Positions 1 through 26,120 of a DNA stretch of 64,000 nucleotides are shown piece after piece. The stretch's first letter is position 1. Each line of letters starts with the position of its first letter. The translations under genes were made by a program, and so were the position numbers. The notes below the pieces were generated by a model. It was given only the letters and a program-made list of their open reading frames with translations, was not told where the DNA came from and did no database searches. The stretch lies in the NCBI GenBank assembly GCA_038501625.1, contig JAZAYU010000701.1, positions 113,433 to 177,432 on the forward strand. The letters are read 5' to 3'. Source of the stretch: Corbicula japonica (Eukaryota > Mollusca > Bivalvia > Venerida > Cyrenidae).

Positions 1-432
1 TACAATAAAATTGTTATAATATAATAATACGTCTTTAACACTTTAGACTTAAATTCTCAATCAGAATAGAAAATAAAACAGTAGAATAAATAGACAAGAA
101 ATTACGAGTAAACTTGATGGCTTTCCGACTGAGCCAAACAGGGGAGATCAATGCGAAAACATTAAGATAATATGACAGTATTAGCATATGAACTTCTTAA
201 TTAAAAGAAATTTAAACAAAACAAAAAAGTGAAACATACAAAATTGAGTTAATGCTTGAAAATGTATTTACCATATGACCATTTAGAGGTATAAAACATA
301 TTTGTATTGCGCTATTGCCAGGCCGCGATGCGTATTTTTGATTTTTTTTTATGTGTCCGCTTTCTATATGCTAGCATCTGTATTTATGTATTACTAATTA
401 ATTTAATAAAAACTTGTCATTAGTTTTTCCAG
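1..432. other. Intron sequence upstream of first visible kinase exon
   Basis: AT-rich non-coding DNA. I see no gene or repeat in it. It ends in a pyrimidine-rich tract and AG at 431-432, the splice acceptor of the exon at 433. The exon starts in phase 1, so at least one more coding exon lies upstream of the window. Confidence 0.6.
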
Positions 433-17313
<16,881 letters not shown>

Positions 17314-17836
17314 TAAAATCAAAACAACGATGGAAGAGATCTGTTATAAGACCACCCGTAACATTGAAAAAAGTTTGCAAAAGAAACTAAAACCATGAAT
17401 ATGGATCTTTTTACAGATACATGTAGGTCTTGTATAATTTAAGGTCCGCTTTAGACATAGCCCGAATATCACGAAAAATACTAAATGGGATTTTAAACTC
17501 AACTCAAAGTGATAGTATACTGAACCAAAAAAGAAACTTTCGCAAAGTATGTGCCAGTTGTTCAAGGGTACAACTTAGATGTACACACATACATCCCATG
17601 TTGCTCGTGTCAATATACAGTATTTACAAAATCATAACGTTGATTTCATCGACGACTGGCCCTCAAAAAGTCCGGATTTGAACCCAATTGAACATCTTTG
17701 CGATAATCTGGATAGACGCGTACGTCGACGTCCGAACCCTCCAAAGTACGTCAACGACCTTCGAGAAGCATTGCTTGAAGAATGGAATAATATTCCACAT
17801 GCTGACATAACCAAACTTGTGCTCTCAATGCGACAT

Positions 17837-19816
17837 AGATAGATTTATTCAGGTAAAATGAATACATGTCATAAAACAAATACAAATTCAATGTCAACAT
17901 ATACCAGATACATGTGAACATTAAAATGCATAGTAGATGACATATAATCGATACCAAGGATAACACAAAAAGAAGGCATGAAACCGACTTATTTCCATTG
18001 TGGTCCCTAGGATTGATCATATGACACCAGAAAGGCAAATTAAAATTAAAACTAAAATTATTGCACATAACCATTAAATTACTGTTTAATAGCACATGTA
18101 TTGACTTAAATATCACAGAATCAACCTTGACATTGAGCAGGTATTACTAAAAAATCATTAAAACTGAAAGATTAAAAACTAAGACGAGGACTAGGCTGGT
18201 ATAGACTGCATAAAGTGTTCCTTAACAGACTTTTTAAACTGACTATTACTAGATATAGATCTTAGATGAGGTGGTAAGCTGTTCCACACTTGACAGCCAT
18301 TATACGCGAATGATTTTTTCCCAAAACCCTTAACCCTGGGAATAGAATAACTGTTACTATCTCTAAAACGTGTTGAATAAGAATGTACTTCATTTGCTAA
18401 TATGAAATACTCATTTAAATAACTTGGCGCACTGTTACTGTGTATCTTATGTACATGACCAAGAATAAGGGAATTTACTCTTAAGTGCACAGGTAACCAG
18501 TCAACTTCTTCAAAGTGGGCCATTCCAATATGGGTACGAGGACTGAGATCAAGTATGAATCTCAACATTTTATTTTGGGTTGCTTGGAGTCTATTTTTTA
18601 GTGCTTGACTCAATCCCAAATACCAAGAGGCACACGCGTAGTCAAAATGGCATTGTATTAATGATGAAACTAAAAGCTGTTTTGTATACCTATTTAAGAA
18701 TGAGCTTTTTCTGTATAAAAACTTCAACTTTGCATTGGCCTTCTTAATAACCTGATTGGCAGTGGACTCACCAGAAAGACTTTGGTCCAAGTTAACGCCC
18801 AAATATTTGACGGATTTGGTGGATGATATTGAAGTCTCATTACATACAATATCTAATTTATCACATGACCTAAGTTTAGGTTTAGAGGCAAACAAAATGG
18901 ACTCTGTCTTACCAAGATGTAATGAAAGTTTATTATCAGTGAGCCATTTACTTATACTAGTAAGGTCATCAGTAAGTTGAGACGTAATATACTGGATGTC
19001 TTTGCCCGACACTAAAATACCTGAGTCATCAGCATATAAAAGTAACTTATTACGAACTACAGCCTCCATATCATTCACGTAGATCAAAAATAAGAGGGGA
19101 CCAAGGATTGAACCCTGGGGTACCCCACATGTGATATTGGCACTAGATGAAAGTATGCCGGAGACATTGACCATTTGTGTACGGCTGGATAAGTAAGACC
19201 TAAACCAGTGAGTAACATCACTTGAAAAGCCCATCGCTTCAAGCTTCATGAGTAAAACGTCATGGTCGACAGTGTCAAAGGCCTTTTGTAAGTCTAAAAG
19301 GACCATACCCACATAGTTGCCTTTATCCATTTCAAACTTAATAAAATCAGTAAGATATAACAGGCAAGTATCCGTGGAATATTTATGTCTAAAACCTGAC
19401 TGATGAGTATAGAGTAACTTATTTTCTGTTAAATAACTTTCCACCTGATCATAGATAATTCGCTCTAGGACCTTGGACACAACACTTAAAATAGATACAG
19501 GTCTGTAATTACCAGCTTCCGTTTTATTATTCTTTTTATATAACGGTACAACACGGGCAGATTTAAGATCGTCAGGAACAATACCAGTGATTATGGACAA
19601 ATTAATAATATGAGTAAGGGGTTCGGATATATTATGAACACTATCCTTAATAAAACGTGCAGGAATTCCATCTAGGCCTGTAGCCTTGTTGGCTCCTAGC
19701 TTATTTAAGTACTTTATAACCGTTCCCTTAGTAACCACAGATAAAGAAAAAGAATTTGGTTTCACACCCTTATTACGATAAAATGCTTCTAAAAACTTTC
19801 TACCATACATATTCAT
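17837..19816 (-). mobile_element. 5'-truncated LINE (CR1/Jockey-like), inserted in Tc1
   Basis: The element carries one long reverse transcriptase ORF (18191-19816) and a 3' untranslated region of 354 bases. That region ends on the minus strand with AATAAATCTATCTATG, a short tandem tail typical of CR1/L2-like elements. The 5' end is abrupt at 19816, where antisense Tc1 sequence takes over. A shared CAT at both junctions is the only visible target duplication. Confidence 0.88.
18191..19816 (-). CDS. Reverse transcriptase of non-LTR retrotransposon (5'-truncated ORF2)
   Basis: About 540 uninterrupted codons. Reverse transcriptase blocks in order: NKATGLDGIPARFIKD, NYRPVSILSVVSKVLE, HQSGFRHKYSTD, LLDLQKAFDTVDHDVLLMKL (first catalytic Asp), GVPQGSILGPLLFLIYVNDM, LLLYADDSGI (YADD catalytic pair), NKLSLHLGKTE, VKYLGVNLD and the C-terminal thumb region. 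The endonuclease domain expected upstream is missing, so the copy cannot have moved after insertion. The open frame extends to an ATG at 19852, but the first ~12 codons there are antisense Tc1, not LINE. The intact frame suggests a fairly recent insertion. Confidence 0.9.
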   Translation of the reverse strand: MNMYGRKFLEAFYRNKGVKPNSFSLSVVTKGTVIKYLNKLGANKATGLDGIPARFIKDSVHNISEPLTHIINLSIITGIVPDDLKSARVVPLYKKNNKTEAGNYRPVSILSVVSKVLERIIYDQVESYLTENKLLYTHQSGFRHKYSTDTCLLYLTDFIKFEMDKGNYVGMVLLDLQKAFDTVDHDVLLMKLEAMGFSSDVTHWFRSYLSSRTQMVNVSGILSSSANITCGVPQGSILGPLLFLIYVNDMEAVVRNKLLLYADDSGILVSGKDIQYITSQLTDDLTSISKWLTDNKLSLHLGKTESILFASKPKLRSCDKLDIVCNETSISSTKSVKYLGVNLDQSLSGESTANQVIKKANAKLKFLYRKSSFLNRYTKQLLVSSLIQCHFDYACASWYLGLSQALKNRLQATQNKMLRFILDLSPRTHIGMAHFEEVDWLPVHLRVNSLILGHVHKIHSNSAPSYLNEYFILANEVHSYSTRFRDSNSYSIPRVKGFGKKSFAYNGCQVWNSLPPHLRSISSNSQFKKSVKEHFMQSIPA

Positions 19817-20065
19817 CGCTGTCAGGCAGTCAGCATCGCACACGATGGTCACACACGCTTCTGATTGTTAACTTTAGAAACGACCCCTACCTTATTTTAA
19901 TTTAAAATTCAACAATCAATCTGATCCTTTCCTCCAAAATGACGATTTTAAAAGAACCACAATACATTAGTTTACAAAAATATAAGCTTTCAGCCAAAAG
20001 AACTGAAACTGTACGAACATATCTACAATCAAACTTGACGAAAGTTTCTTTTTTGGTTCAGTATA

Positions 20066-20366
20066 TTTTAAAATTAAAATTCCAAAAATACCCATCTTAC
20101 TTTACTGATTTAGGTTTGAAAAATACGTTTATATAATAATTACTGTTTACATGCAGTTTTTGATTAACATTTACTCAGAATTTTAATAAATATGTCGAGT
20201 TGAAAACTTGAGTTTGAGCATAAGACAGTTTGTGATACTGGGCCTAGATAGAGTCGCTATTTTTCTTCTTGGTAATATTTATGTTAAATTTTATATTTAT
20301 CTGGTTACACAACAGTGACAAGGGTTGAAGGTTTATGGGAAAATCTTGTGAAAGAACCTAGAAGCG
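20066..20366. other. Non-coding spacer
   Basis: AT-rich DNA with nothing recognisable. Confidence 0.5.
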
Positions 20367-20875
20367 CGATTTGTTTCTTTTATTCCTGTCATCTTGTTCT
20401 TGCTGATTTGATTTCCGGTGCTCTAGTCTCGGTAAGATCATTAAGTACCCACAATTTTGCTTTGCAATTCTATTAACTTCTTATGATTTTATGTGTGTTT
20501 GCTTTGCAATTCTATGAACTTCTTATGATTTTATGTGTGTTTTGCTTTTGCATGCATAATTGTTGAGCTCATGAGTTGGTTGTAGTTATTTCACCAAGAC
20601 AACTTGTACTTGTTTGTTCATATTCGAACCTGTTAGGGTAAGTGTTAGGTTGGTGCGCCATAGAAGCTGGTTTAAACCACTCATTGGCATATTGCATCGC
20701 TACTGACCTTTACAGAGCGGCAACCCTAAGGGTTCTCTTTTTCGTTAATGGTTTGTGGTTTCTCGTTGGAAATAGATATAAATATAAATACTTGCTCTCT
20801 TTTCCTCTTTACTTTTTCGATGCGAGGGGAGGCTGTGTTTTCTGAGTATGGTGATTCCTGATATGCATATTTCAC
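20367..20875 (+). repeat. R1 dispersed repeat, copy 8 (long copy with internal duplication)
   Basis: Forward, nearly full length: CGATTTGTTTCTTTTATTCC, CTGTCATCTTGTTCTTGCTG, TCTCGGTAAGATCATTAAG, and on to TGATATGCATATTTCAC. A 43-base unit (GCTTTGCAATTCTATTAACT ... TGTGTTT) is tandemly duplicated at about 20458-20543. Confidence 0.85.
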
Positions 20876-21251
20876 TTGACTTATTATTAACGTAAATGAG
20901 ATCTGTAATAATAACTATATGTGCTTAATCTATCTACTTATTGTTTTTTTAAAGTGACTTTATTGGGTCTCACTTCAATTTTATCCAGTTCATTTCTGAC
21001 AAAAAATCAAAGATTTAAATTGTAACGTTTGAAAAGTTCATTTGTGCACTTAACATTTTTAAGTTTTCATTATTGTTATGTTGATCGGGTATAATATTTA
21101 ACAAGTTTGCTTATATTACTAATGACTGGATATCTTCCAATGTTCTGTACTGTACCATTATTTGGGATGTTTTCAGCATTTACCTGGATATATCATTGCC
21201 TGTGTCCGGTCAGAACAAGTGAACAATATTTACTATCATTATAGATAAATT
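20876..21251. other. Non-coding spacer
   Basis: Nothing recognised. Confidence 0.5.
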
Positions 21252-21400
21252 CCCGTGATTATAAAACTGTTTCCATGCTCTACTAAGTTCTGAGCTCAAA
21301 CTTAAAATGTCCAGAACATTAACAGTCTTCATTAATAAGAAATAACTGTCTGTTTTATTTTAGTTTAAAATATTTTGTTTAAGATGATGAAAAGGAAAGT
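21252..21400 (+). mobile_element. Partial MITE, second copy of the CCCGTGATTATAAAA family
   Basis: It shares the terminus CCCGTGATTATAAAAC and the interior words CTCAAACTTAAAATGTC and AGAACATTAACAGTCTTCAT with the element at 5528-5768. The right terminal repeat is not found, so the copy is truncated. Confidence 0.7.
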
Positions 21401-21597
21401 AAGTGATCACATTTATAATCATGAATTTGTAGGGCTTTCTTTATATAAGATTCATTTCAAAGATATACACAACGTTTTTCCACAAATTCATGAGAAAACC
21501 AAGATTATCGTGTAAATAATTATTGTATATAATGCAGTTAAAACTGACCACACGCCGATTAACATGGAATGGTGTTAATTTGAAAAAAAAAACGCAT

Positions 21598-21830
21598 TGA
21601 ATGGTTCCGCGCCATATGCATACCATCATTTGGAATGGATAAAAATTGTACTATTTATTGAATCAGATGTAAATATTTAGTTGCGCTCAACCCGGGGCTA
21701 GGCGGAGTGGGAAGTAATATGCATTTCCGTTACTGCCCAGGAATATGCTCAATCACACCGAGCCTGCAGTATTTTCATAATTTTCGTGGTCGAGGGTCTT
21801 CAAAGTTCCCTTTTCATCTATTTATGTAAT
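21598..21830 (+). repeat. R2 dispersed repeat, copy 1 (left arm around TSP1-lectin pseudogene)
   Basis: Words: GCCATATGCATACC, AATTGTACTATTTATTGA, GTTGCGCTCAACCCGGGGCT, ACCGAGCCTGCAGTATTTTC, GGTCTTCAAAGTTCCC, TTTTCATCTATTTA. The same words occur reversed at 24300-24490 and forward at 53930 and 58263. Confidence 0.8.
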
Positions 21831-22560
21831 GAAATAAGTTACATTGATAGAATTAATTTTATTGAATTGCATTTTGTCGTAAGAGAGATTTGGATAATTT
21901 TCTTTTTTTAAACATGAAATTGCAATCACAACTGTGGAAGGCCCTAAACACGGATTTTTCGAAATCATATATTGGCTTTTTGTGATAAGCACGTTTATGG
22001 AGATATTATATCAGTTCTTTAATATAATAAGCACGTCACACTGAAATTTAATAGCTTGATTAGATTGGCATTAAGAGATGTTTGTAATTTTCTTCTCCAA
22101 AAGTACGAACTATGCAATGATATATTATGCTACATTCTTATTAAATTAAAAGTCTACAATCTTGGCCCCGGATTCAAAAAGTATATAACGGAAATAACGA
22201 GGGACTTTGACTTGACTCGTCTAATTATTAAAGCCAAATTTGCAAAAACCGTTATTGTTCACAATATGTGTAAGTTTCTGAAAAATGATTTCTTATAACT
22301 GCGAACGGTCTTCTCTACCGAAATGCATGTCAGCATGTGACTTCGGACTTAAATGTGTTATCCGATGATTAAACTTTAAATATTCTCAAGTTGTTGATAC
22401 GGGCCTTCCCGAAACTTCTGGAACCAGATGCTGTTATATTTGATAAGTTAGTTAAGATAGGTTAATTTCTTTGACTTTGTTTATTTCTCTAAGCGTTTTG
22501 TGACTAGATGTGGTGCCGGTGCAAAAATAATTGGCACTTAATTTATATTATATTATTTAT
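21831..22560. other. Non-coding stretch upstream of the TSP1-lectin pseudogene
   Basis: No gene, transposon end or simple repeat recognised. It may contain the former promoter of the pseudogene, but no clear TATA-initiator arrangement could be picked out. Confidence 0.4.
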
Positions 22561-22657
22561 CTGTTTAACCGGAAACAAACTTTTGGAAAGCTTAAACTCT
22601 TCTTGCTATTTGTTCTAAAGTAACTTGCATTTCTTCCTGAGGTCTTCAATACGATAA

Positions 22658-23415
22658 ATCTTCTTATTCTTGTTTTTGTTATTGGGTATAATACACTCTC
22701 CGTGTGTACGGGATCAACAAACTGAAAATAGTGTAACATTCAATGAATCCATCAATGGAGAAACGCTCATCAAACTCGGTCAGAAGATGAATAAACCGAT
22801 GTTAACGATTATAGGAATGGCAATACAGAAACTAAATAAATGTGAAGAATGGACTGTTTGGACAGTATGTGAGGCAGAACAAATGGGGAGCTTTGGGGCG
22901 AGAACGCGAACAAGAAAATGCAAAGTGGAGAGAGTTGGCAATAGTAACAGTGACAATCAAACAACCGAAACTGATTGGAATCTTTGTGAAGGTGATCTCG
23001 AAAAAGCAGTGAAAGAGTTAAGTGCCCCAGTGACTACAGCGTAACGAAAAATGGATTTTGCATCAAGCTTAATAGAGTTGGGAAATCTCATAGCGAACTT
23101 GACGGTCAATGTCAACTAGAAGGCGGTTACTTGATTAATATTGACTCGGACAAGAAATATTCAGATGTAAAGGACATTCTGAAAAGCGGACCAGTATATA
23201 CTTGTGTTGGTGGTAGACGGAAAGACACAGATGGAGCATGGGAGTTTAAATATGGAGATAACAATGAATATTACAAGAACTACTGGTATGATAGCAGATT
23301 CCCAGAAAGTGGTGTTTTGTGTTTGCTTATAGAGAAGTTTTTGTGGTTTACTAATGGCTGTTCCAACAATCTTCCATTTATATGTTTGAAATCGCTTGAA
23401 CTGACTTTAAGGTAA
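22658..23415 (+). pseudogene. Secreted TSP1 plus C-type-lectin domain protein, broken copy 1
   Basis: A hydrophobic leader (IFLFLFLLLGIIHSPC) opens the frame, but without an ATG; a TAA stands just before it. A thrombospondin type 1 repeat follows (CEEWTVWTVCEAEQMG ... RTRTRKC). After a frameshift near 23015 comes a C-type-lectin-like domain: CPSDYSVTKNGFCIKL, then GQCQLEGGYLINIDSDKK, NYWYDSRFPESGVLCL and NGCSNNLPFICLKSLEL. The calcium-site EPN/WND motifs are not evident. Proteins of this kind are secreted recognition molecules, expanded in molluscs. No intron is seen over ~750 bases. The lost start and the frameshift make it a pseudogene; a sequencing error at the frameshift is the alternative. 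A TTAA element lies right at its 3' end. Confidence 0.75.
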
Positions 23416-24098
23416 GACCTGTGTAATGAATACCTATATCCAGAAGAGTATCCAAGGGAGGTAACTATAGTAGTAAATTAGCGTAGAGATTTCTGTCAAG
23501 CAAGAGGACCAGGGTTCAAATCCCACTGGAAGCTAATTTTTTTGTAAGCCTAGAGCTTAAATAATTGGCATATTTCTTTTTTTCCTGTGTAATTCTGTCA
23601 TTGAATATAAATATAAAATTCTCATGATTTAAACTAAAATAAGCAAAATAATCAAGATTAAAGGGGTTTTCGCTATCAGAATAGTGTTTATTCAAGTCAT
23701 CAATTAAAAAATTTCTAAAACTGGACGGTAAACTTCTCTGAAATTTTGTTTAAATTTTGTTTAAGGTATATAGTATAAAAATGGTAAAGTTTGGTATATT
23801 GCACCAATCAGGATTTTGCACAATTTTCATTAATTTAGTCTCGTGAAATATAAAAAATGCATTTTTAAAAAATTAAGGTTGAATTTATCAATAACAAAAA
23901 ATTTTGTCACCGATTAAAAAATTTGGATACTTTCACGTTTTTTCTCACTTTTTTAAATAAAAAAAGCTAAAAATCTCAAAAACTACACGGTGAAAATCAT
24001 TAAAATTTTGCATACAAGTCAGTGGTATGAAGCAGTTGATGAAAATATAATCAGATGCTTGATTCTTAATAGTGCCTATTACACAGGTCTTACCTTAA
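23407..24098. mobile_element. TTAA-flanked MITE at the end of the lectin frame
   Basis: Perfect 21-base inverted termini: left TTAAGGTAAGACCTGTG... at 23407-23427, right ...CACAGGTCTTACCTTAA at 24078-24098. The outermost TTAA fits a TTAA target duplication, as made by piggyBac- and Kolobok-type transposases. The 692 bases encode nothing. The last lectin codons and the stop now come from the element's left end. A tRNA-like SINE fragment lies inside (23459-23540). Confidence 0.82.
23459..23540 (+). repeat. tRNA-like SINE fragment
   Basis: AGCGTAGAG upstream and AGGGTTCAAATCCCACTGG downstream resemble the A box and B box of a tRNA gene, with the spacing of a tRNA head. No cloverleaf with matching acceptor arms could be drawn, so a tRNA-derived SINE remnant is more likely than a working tRNA gene. 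Confidence 0.45.
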
Positions 24099-24299
24099 TT
24101 GAAACCAGGAGACTGTGATACTACAATTGATGAAATGATGATGAAAAAATGATCAGTCACTTCTACTTAATATAAAAATTAACTATGCTAAAATTATTCT
24201 TTTAGAGTCCGTTTTCGAGACATTTCATTTGTTTGTGTTCAGAAGACTTCGGCGTAGCTGTTCTCTGTGTTAATTTAGTATAATGTATATTTGTAAGTA

Positions 24300-24490
24300 T
24301 GAAAAGGAACTTTGAAACCCGATGAACACGACGAATGTGAAAATATTGCAGGCTCGGTTTGATAGAGTTTGTTCGTTGGCAGTAATGGAAATTAGCCCCG
24401 GGTTGAGCGCAACTCAATATTTACACTAATAAACAGTACAATTTTGATTCATCCAAACGAAGGTATGCATATGGCGGTGAAATGGGAACC
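24300..24490 (-). repeat. R2 dispersed repeat, copy 2 (right arm)
   Basis: Reverse orientation: GGAACTTTGAAACC, AATATTGCAGGCTCGGTTTG, AGCCCCGGGTTGAGCGCAAC, GTACAATTTTGATTCATCC and GTATGCATATGGCGG. With the copy at 21598 it brackets the TSP1-lectin pseudogene and its MITE as an inverted pair. Confidence 0.8.
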
Positions 24491-25098
24491 TTAAATTTTG
24501 TATTTGTGATATTATAACGATTGTATATAATCATGCAAATATTAGAACTCTTAAACGTTAGATCTATTTATCGCGTATACATAATAAGTTTTATCTAGGA
24601 AAAACACTATGCACTAAAGCATCTATTCTCGCAAGCGATCTATTGAAGCTCGAGAAGCAAATAATCTGTCATTATGCGGGTTCACTCCCAGCTAGAGGCA
24701 CTACATGTATCATTTAAAAGGAGTCTCCGTGTCACATTATGAATGATGATTTTCAATCTCCAACGAAAGGATGTGTATAAACATAATTATATGTTTTTGT
24801 GGACTTCTGAACGTTATATTATATTATATTATATATATATTTCTTTTTGTACATTCATGTGTTTTGCAGCAATAAAACATTAAACAGACTTTTACTGTAA
24901 ACAAATATTCCCCATTCTTGTAAGTGAAAGAAAATTATTTACAAAAAGAATGTATTTTAATGCCTGGTATATGTATTCATTAACAATAACTCGAAGTTCG
25001 TGAAACCATCTTTGTAAAACAGGCACTATTTTAGGTGATTTTTCTTATTTTAGCTATGTTTATCAAGAGAAGCTAAATGAAACAAGACTGCGTATACG
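24491..25098. other. Non-coding spacer
   Basis: AT-rich. It contains CTCCCAGCTAGAGGCACTA (near 24685), a 19-base word also found at 28282-28300; its meaning is unknown. Confidence 0.4.
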
Positions 25099-25863
25099 TA
25101 AGCCCCGGTCACAACCCGCTGTACGTGCAAGTGCGTGCTGTCTACGCGCAAAAACGTGGACAAAATTCAGGGATCCGTACGTGGTGAGTACCTCCTCCGT
25201 ACGGATTTGGGAGCACGCAGAGACGCCGTAGCATTTTTAGTGCATGCAAAACTTTCTCTGCGTTCGAGCTGCGTGCGGGCTACGGATTCACCACCTGCAC
25301 GGGTGATGTGCGTGCCCTGTACGTCCACGAGCGCATAACGCACTGCCTCTGCGAGTCTTTGCGTGGTCCGTGCGTGGTCCGTGCTTCCTCAGTTCAACCG
25401 TCCAAAACGCGCACAGAGCAAGTACGTGCTCCGCACTTACAATGCACGGTGTGCGCACGGACCTCTTCGGTATATAAAATATTTCGGGTATCGATAGATC
25501 GTCCTTATATATAGCACCAAACAGCGACCGAAATAAACTCATGTTCACCGCACTTGCAAGCACTTACAACGAGCGATCGAGTAAGAACACCGTACGTGAG
25601 CAGTATGGCCTCCTTACGTTGACATGGAAATCGCACGGAGATCTCGCGTTGTAAGCACGTACAACTCACTTACCACCTACGGAACGTACGGTGCACGCAA
25701 CCTTTTATCCCTAGACGTGGCGTGCGGGCCACGTAGTCACACCTTGCGTGTGACGTGCGTCCTCTCTGCTCTTGCCACGTCCAACCAAAAAACGCCGCAA
25801 ACGTAACTTCCGCAGAACACGTACGGTCAACAAAGACGCACGGCGGGTTGTGACCGGGGCTTA
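25099..25863. mobile_element. CpG-rich foldback/MITE element with AAGCCCCGG termini
   Basis: The left end TAAGCCCCGGTCACAACCCG (25099 on) is complemented at the right (CGGGTTGTGACCGGGGCTTA, ending 25863), with similarity continuing for about 28 bases. TTAA at the right edge and GTAA at the left suggest a TTAA target. The interior is rich in CGTACG, GTGCG and CGCAC words, far above the AT-rich background. Reading frames inside it (both strands) are composition effects. Confidence 0.8.
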
Positions 25864-25984
25864 AGGGAGGCTTGTGTGATTATTAGTTTTAAAATTCCCT
25901 CCACCTTTGAATCAATTACTGCATATATTTTCTGCAAATTAAGATAGAGAGAGAGGGAGAGTTAATAATTAAGAAAACAATTAC

Positions 25985-25987
<3 letters not shown>

Positions 25988-26059
<72 letters not shown>
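25988..26059. repeat. (GA)n microsatellite
   Basis: About 35 uninterrupted GA dinucleotides, preceded by shorter GA runs at 25946-25962. Confidence 0.97.
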
Positions 26060-26060
<1 letters not shown>

Positions 26061-26120
26061 TAAAGGTTGCTTCAATTGATACGATTGCCCTCTAAATGAT
26101 CTGATACAGTACAAACATGA

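Larger units (their letters stand above)
17554..19864 (+). pseudogene. Tc1 transposase C-terminal remnant, interrupted
   Basis: Segment 1 (about 17579-17836) encodes HVARVNIQYLQNHNVDFID, then WPSKSPDLNPIEHL (the third catalytic acid, Glu, of the Tc1 DD34E triad), RRVRRRPNPP and EEWNNIP ... SMRH. Segment 2 (19817-19864) encodes RCQAVSIAHDGHTRF and a TGA, the normal Tc1 C-terminus. The usual DNARPHVA block carrying the second Asp is altered (a stop stands just upstream of MYTHTSHVA), and everything before it is absent. The gap between segments is the LINE. Confidence 0.88.
17516..20065 (+). mobile_element. Internally deleted Tc1 transposon, split by a nested LINE
   Basis: The ends are 27-base perfect inverted repeats: left TATACTGAACCAAAAAAG (17516 on), right its complement ending at 20065, with TA at each junction. 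Between them is only the C-terminal part of a Tc1 transposase, so most of the gene (first catalytic Asp and DNA-binding domain) was deleted. A LINE of 1,980 bases (17837-19816) lies inside the transposase. Removing the LINE rejoins codons MRH and RCQAV exactly. The deletion and the nesting make it non-autonomous. Confidence 0.9.

Noticed and set aside
19817..19852. N-terminal ~12 codons of the LINE reverse transcriptase frame
   Set aside because: They are antisense Tc1 transposase sequence beyond the LINE junction.
23459..23540. A functional tRNA gene
   Set aside because: B-box-like sequence is present, but acceptor and anticodon arms do not pair; it lies inside a MITE, so it was kept only as a SINE-like fragment.
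25135..25806. Arginine-rich frames on both strands of the CpG-rich element
   Set aside because: GC-rich composition lengthens open frames on all strands; no motif or start context.
25988..26059. CRISPR-like or other array signal in repeats
   Set aside because: Simple GA dinucleotide repeat; no spaced direct repeats of CRISPR type occur anywhere in this eukaryotic window.
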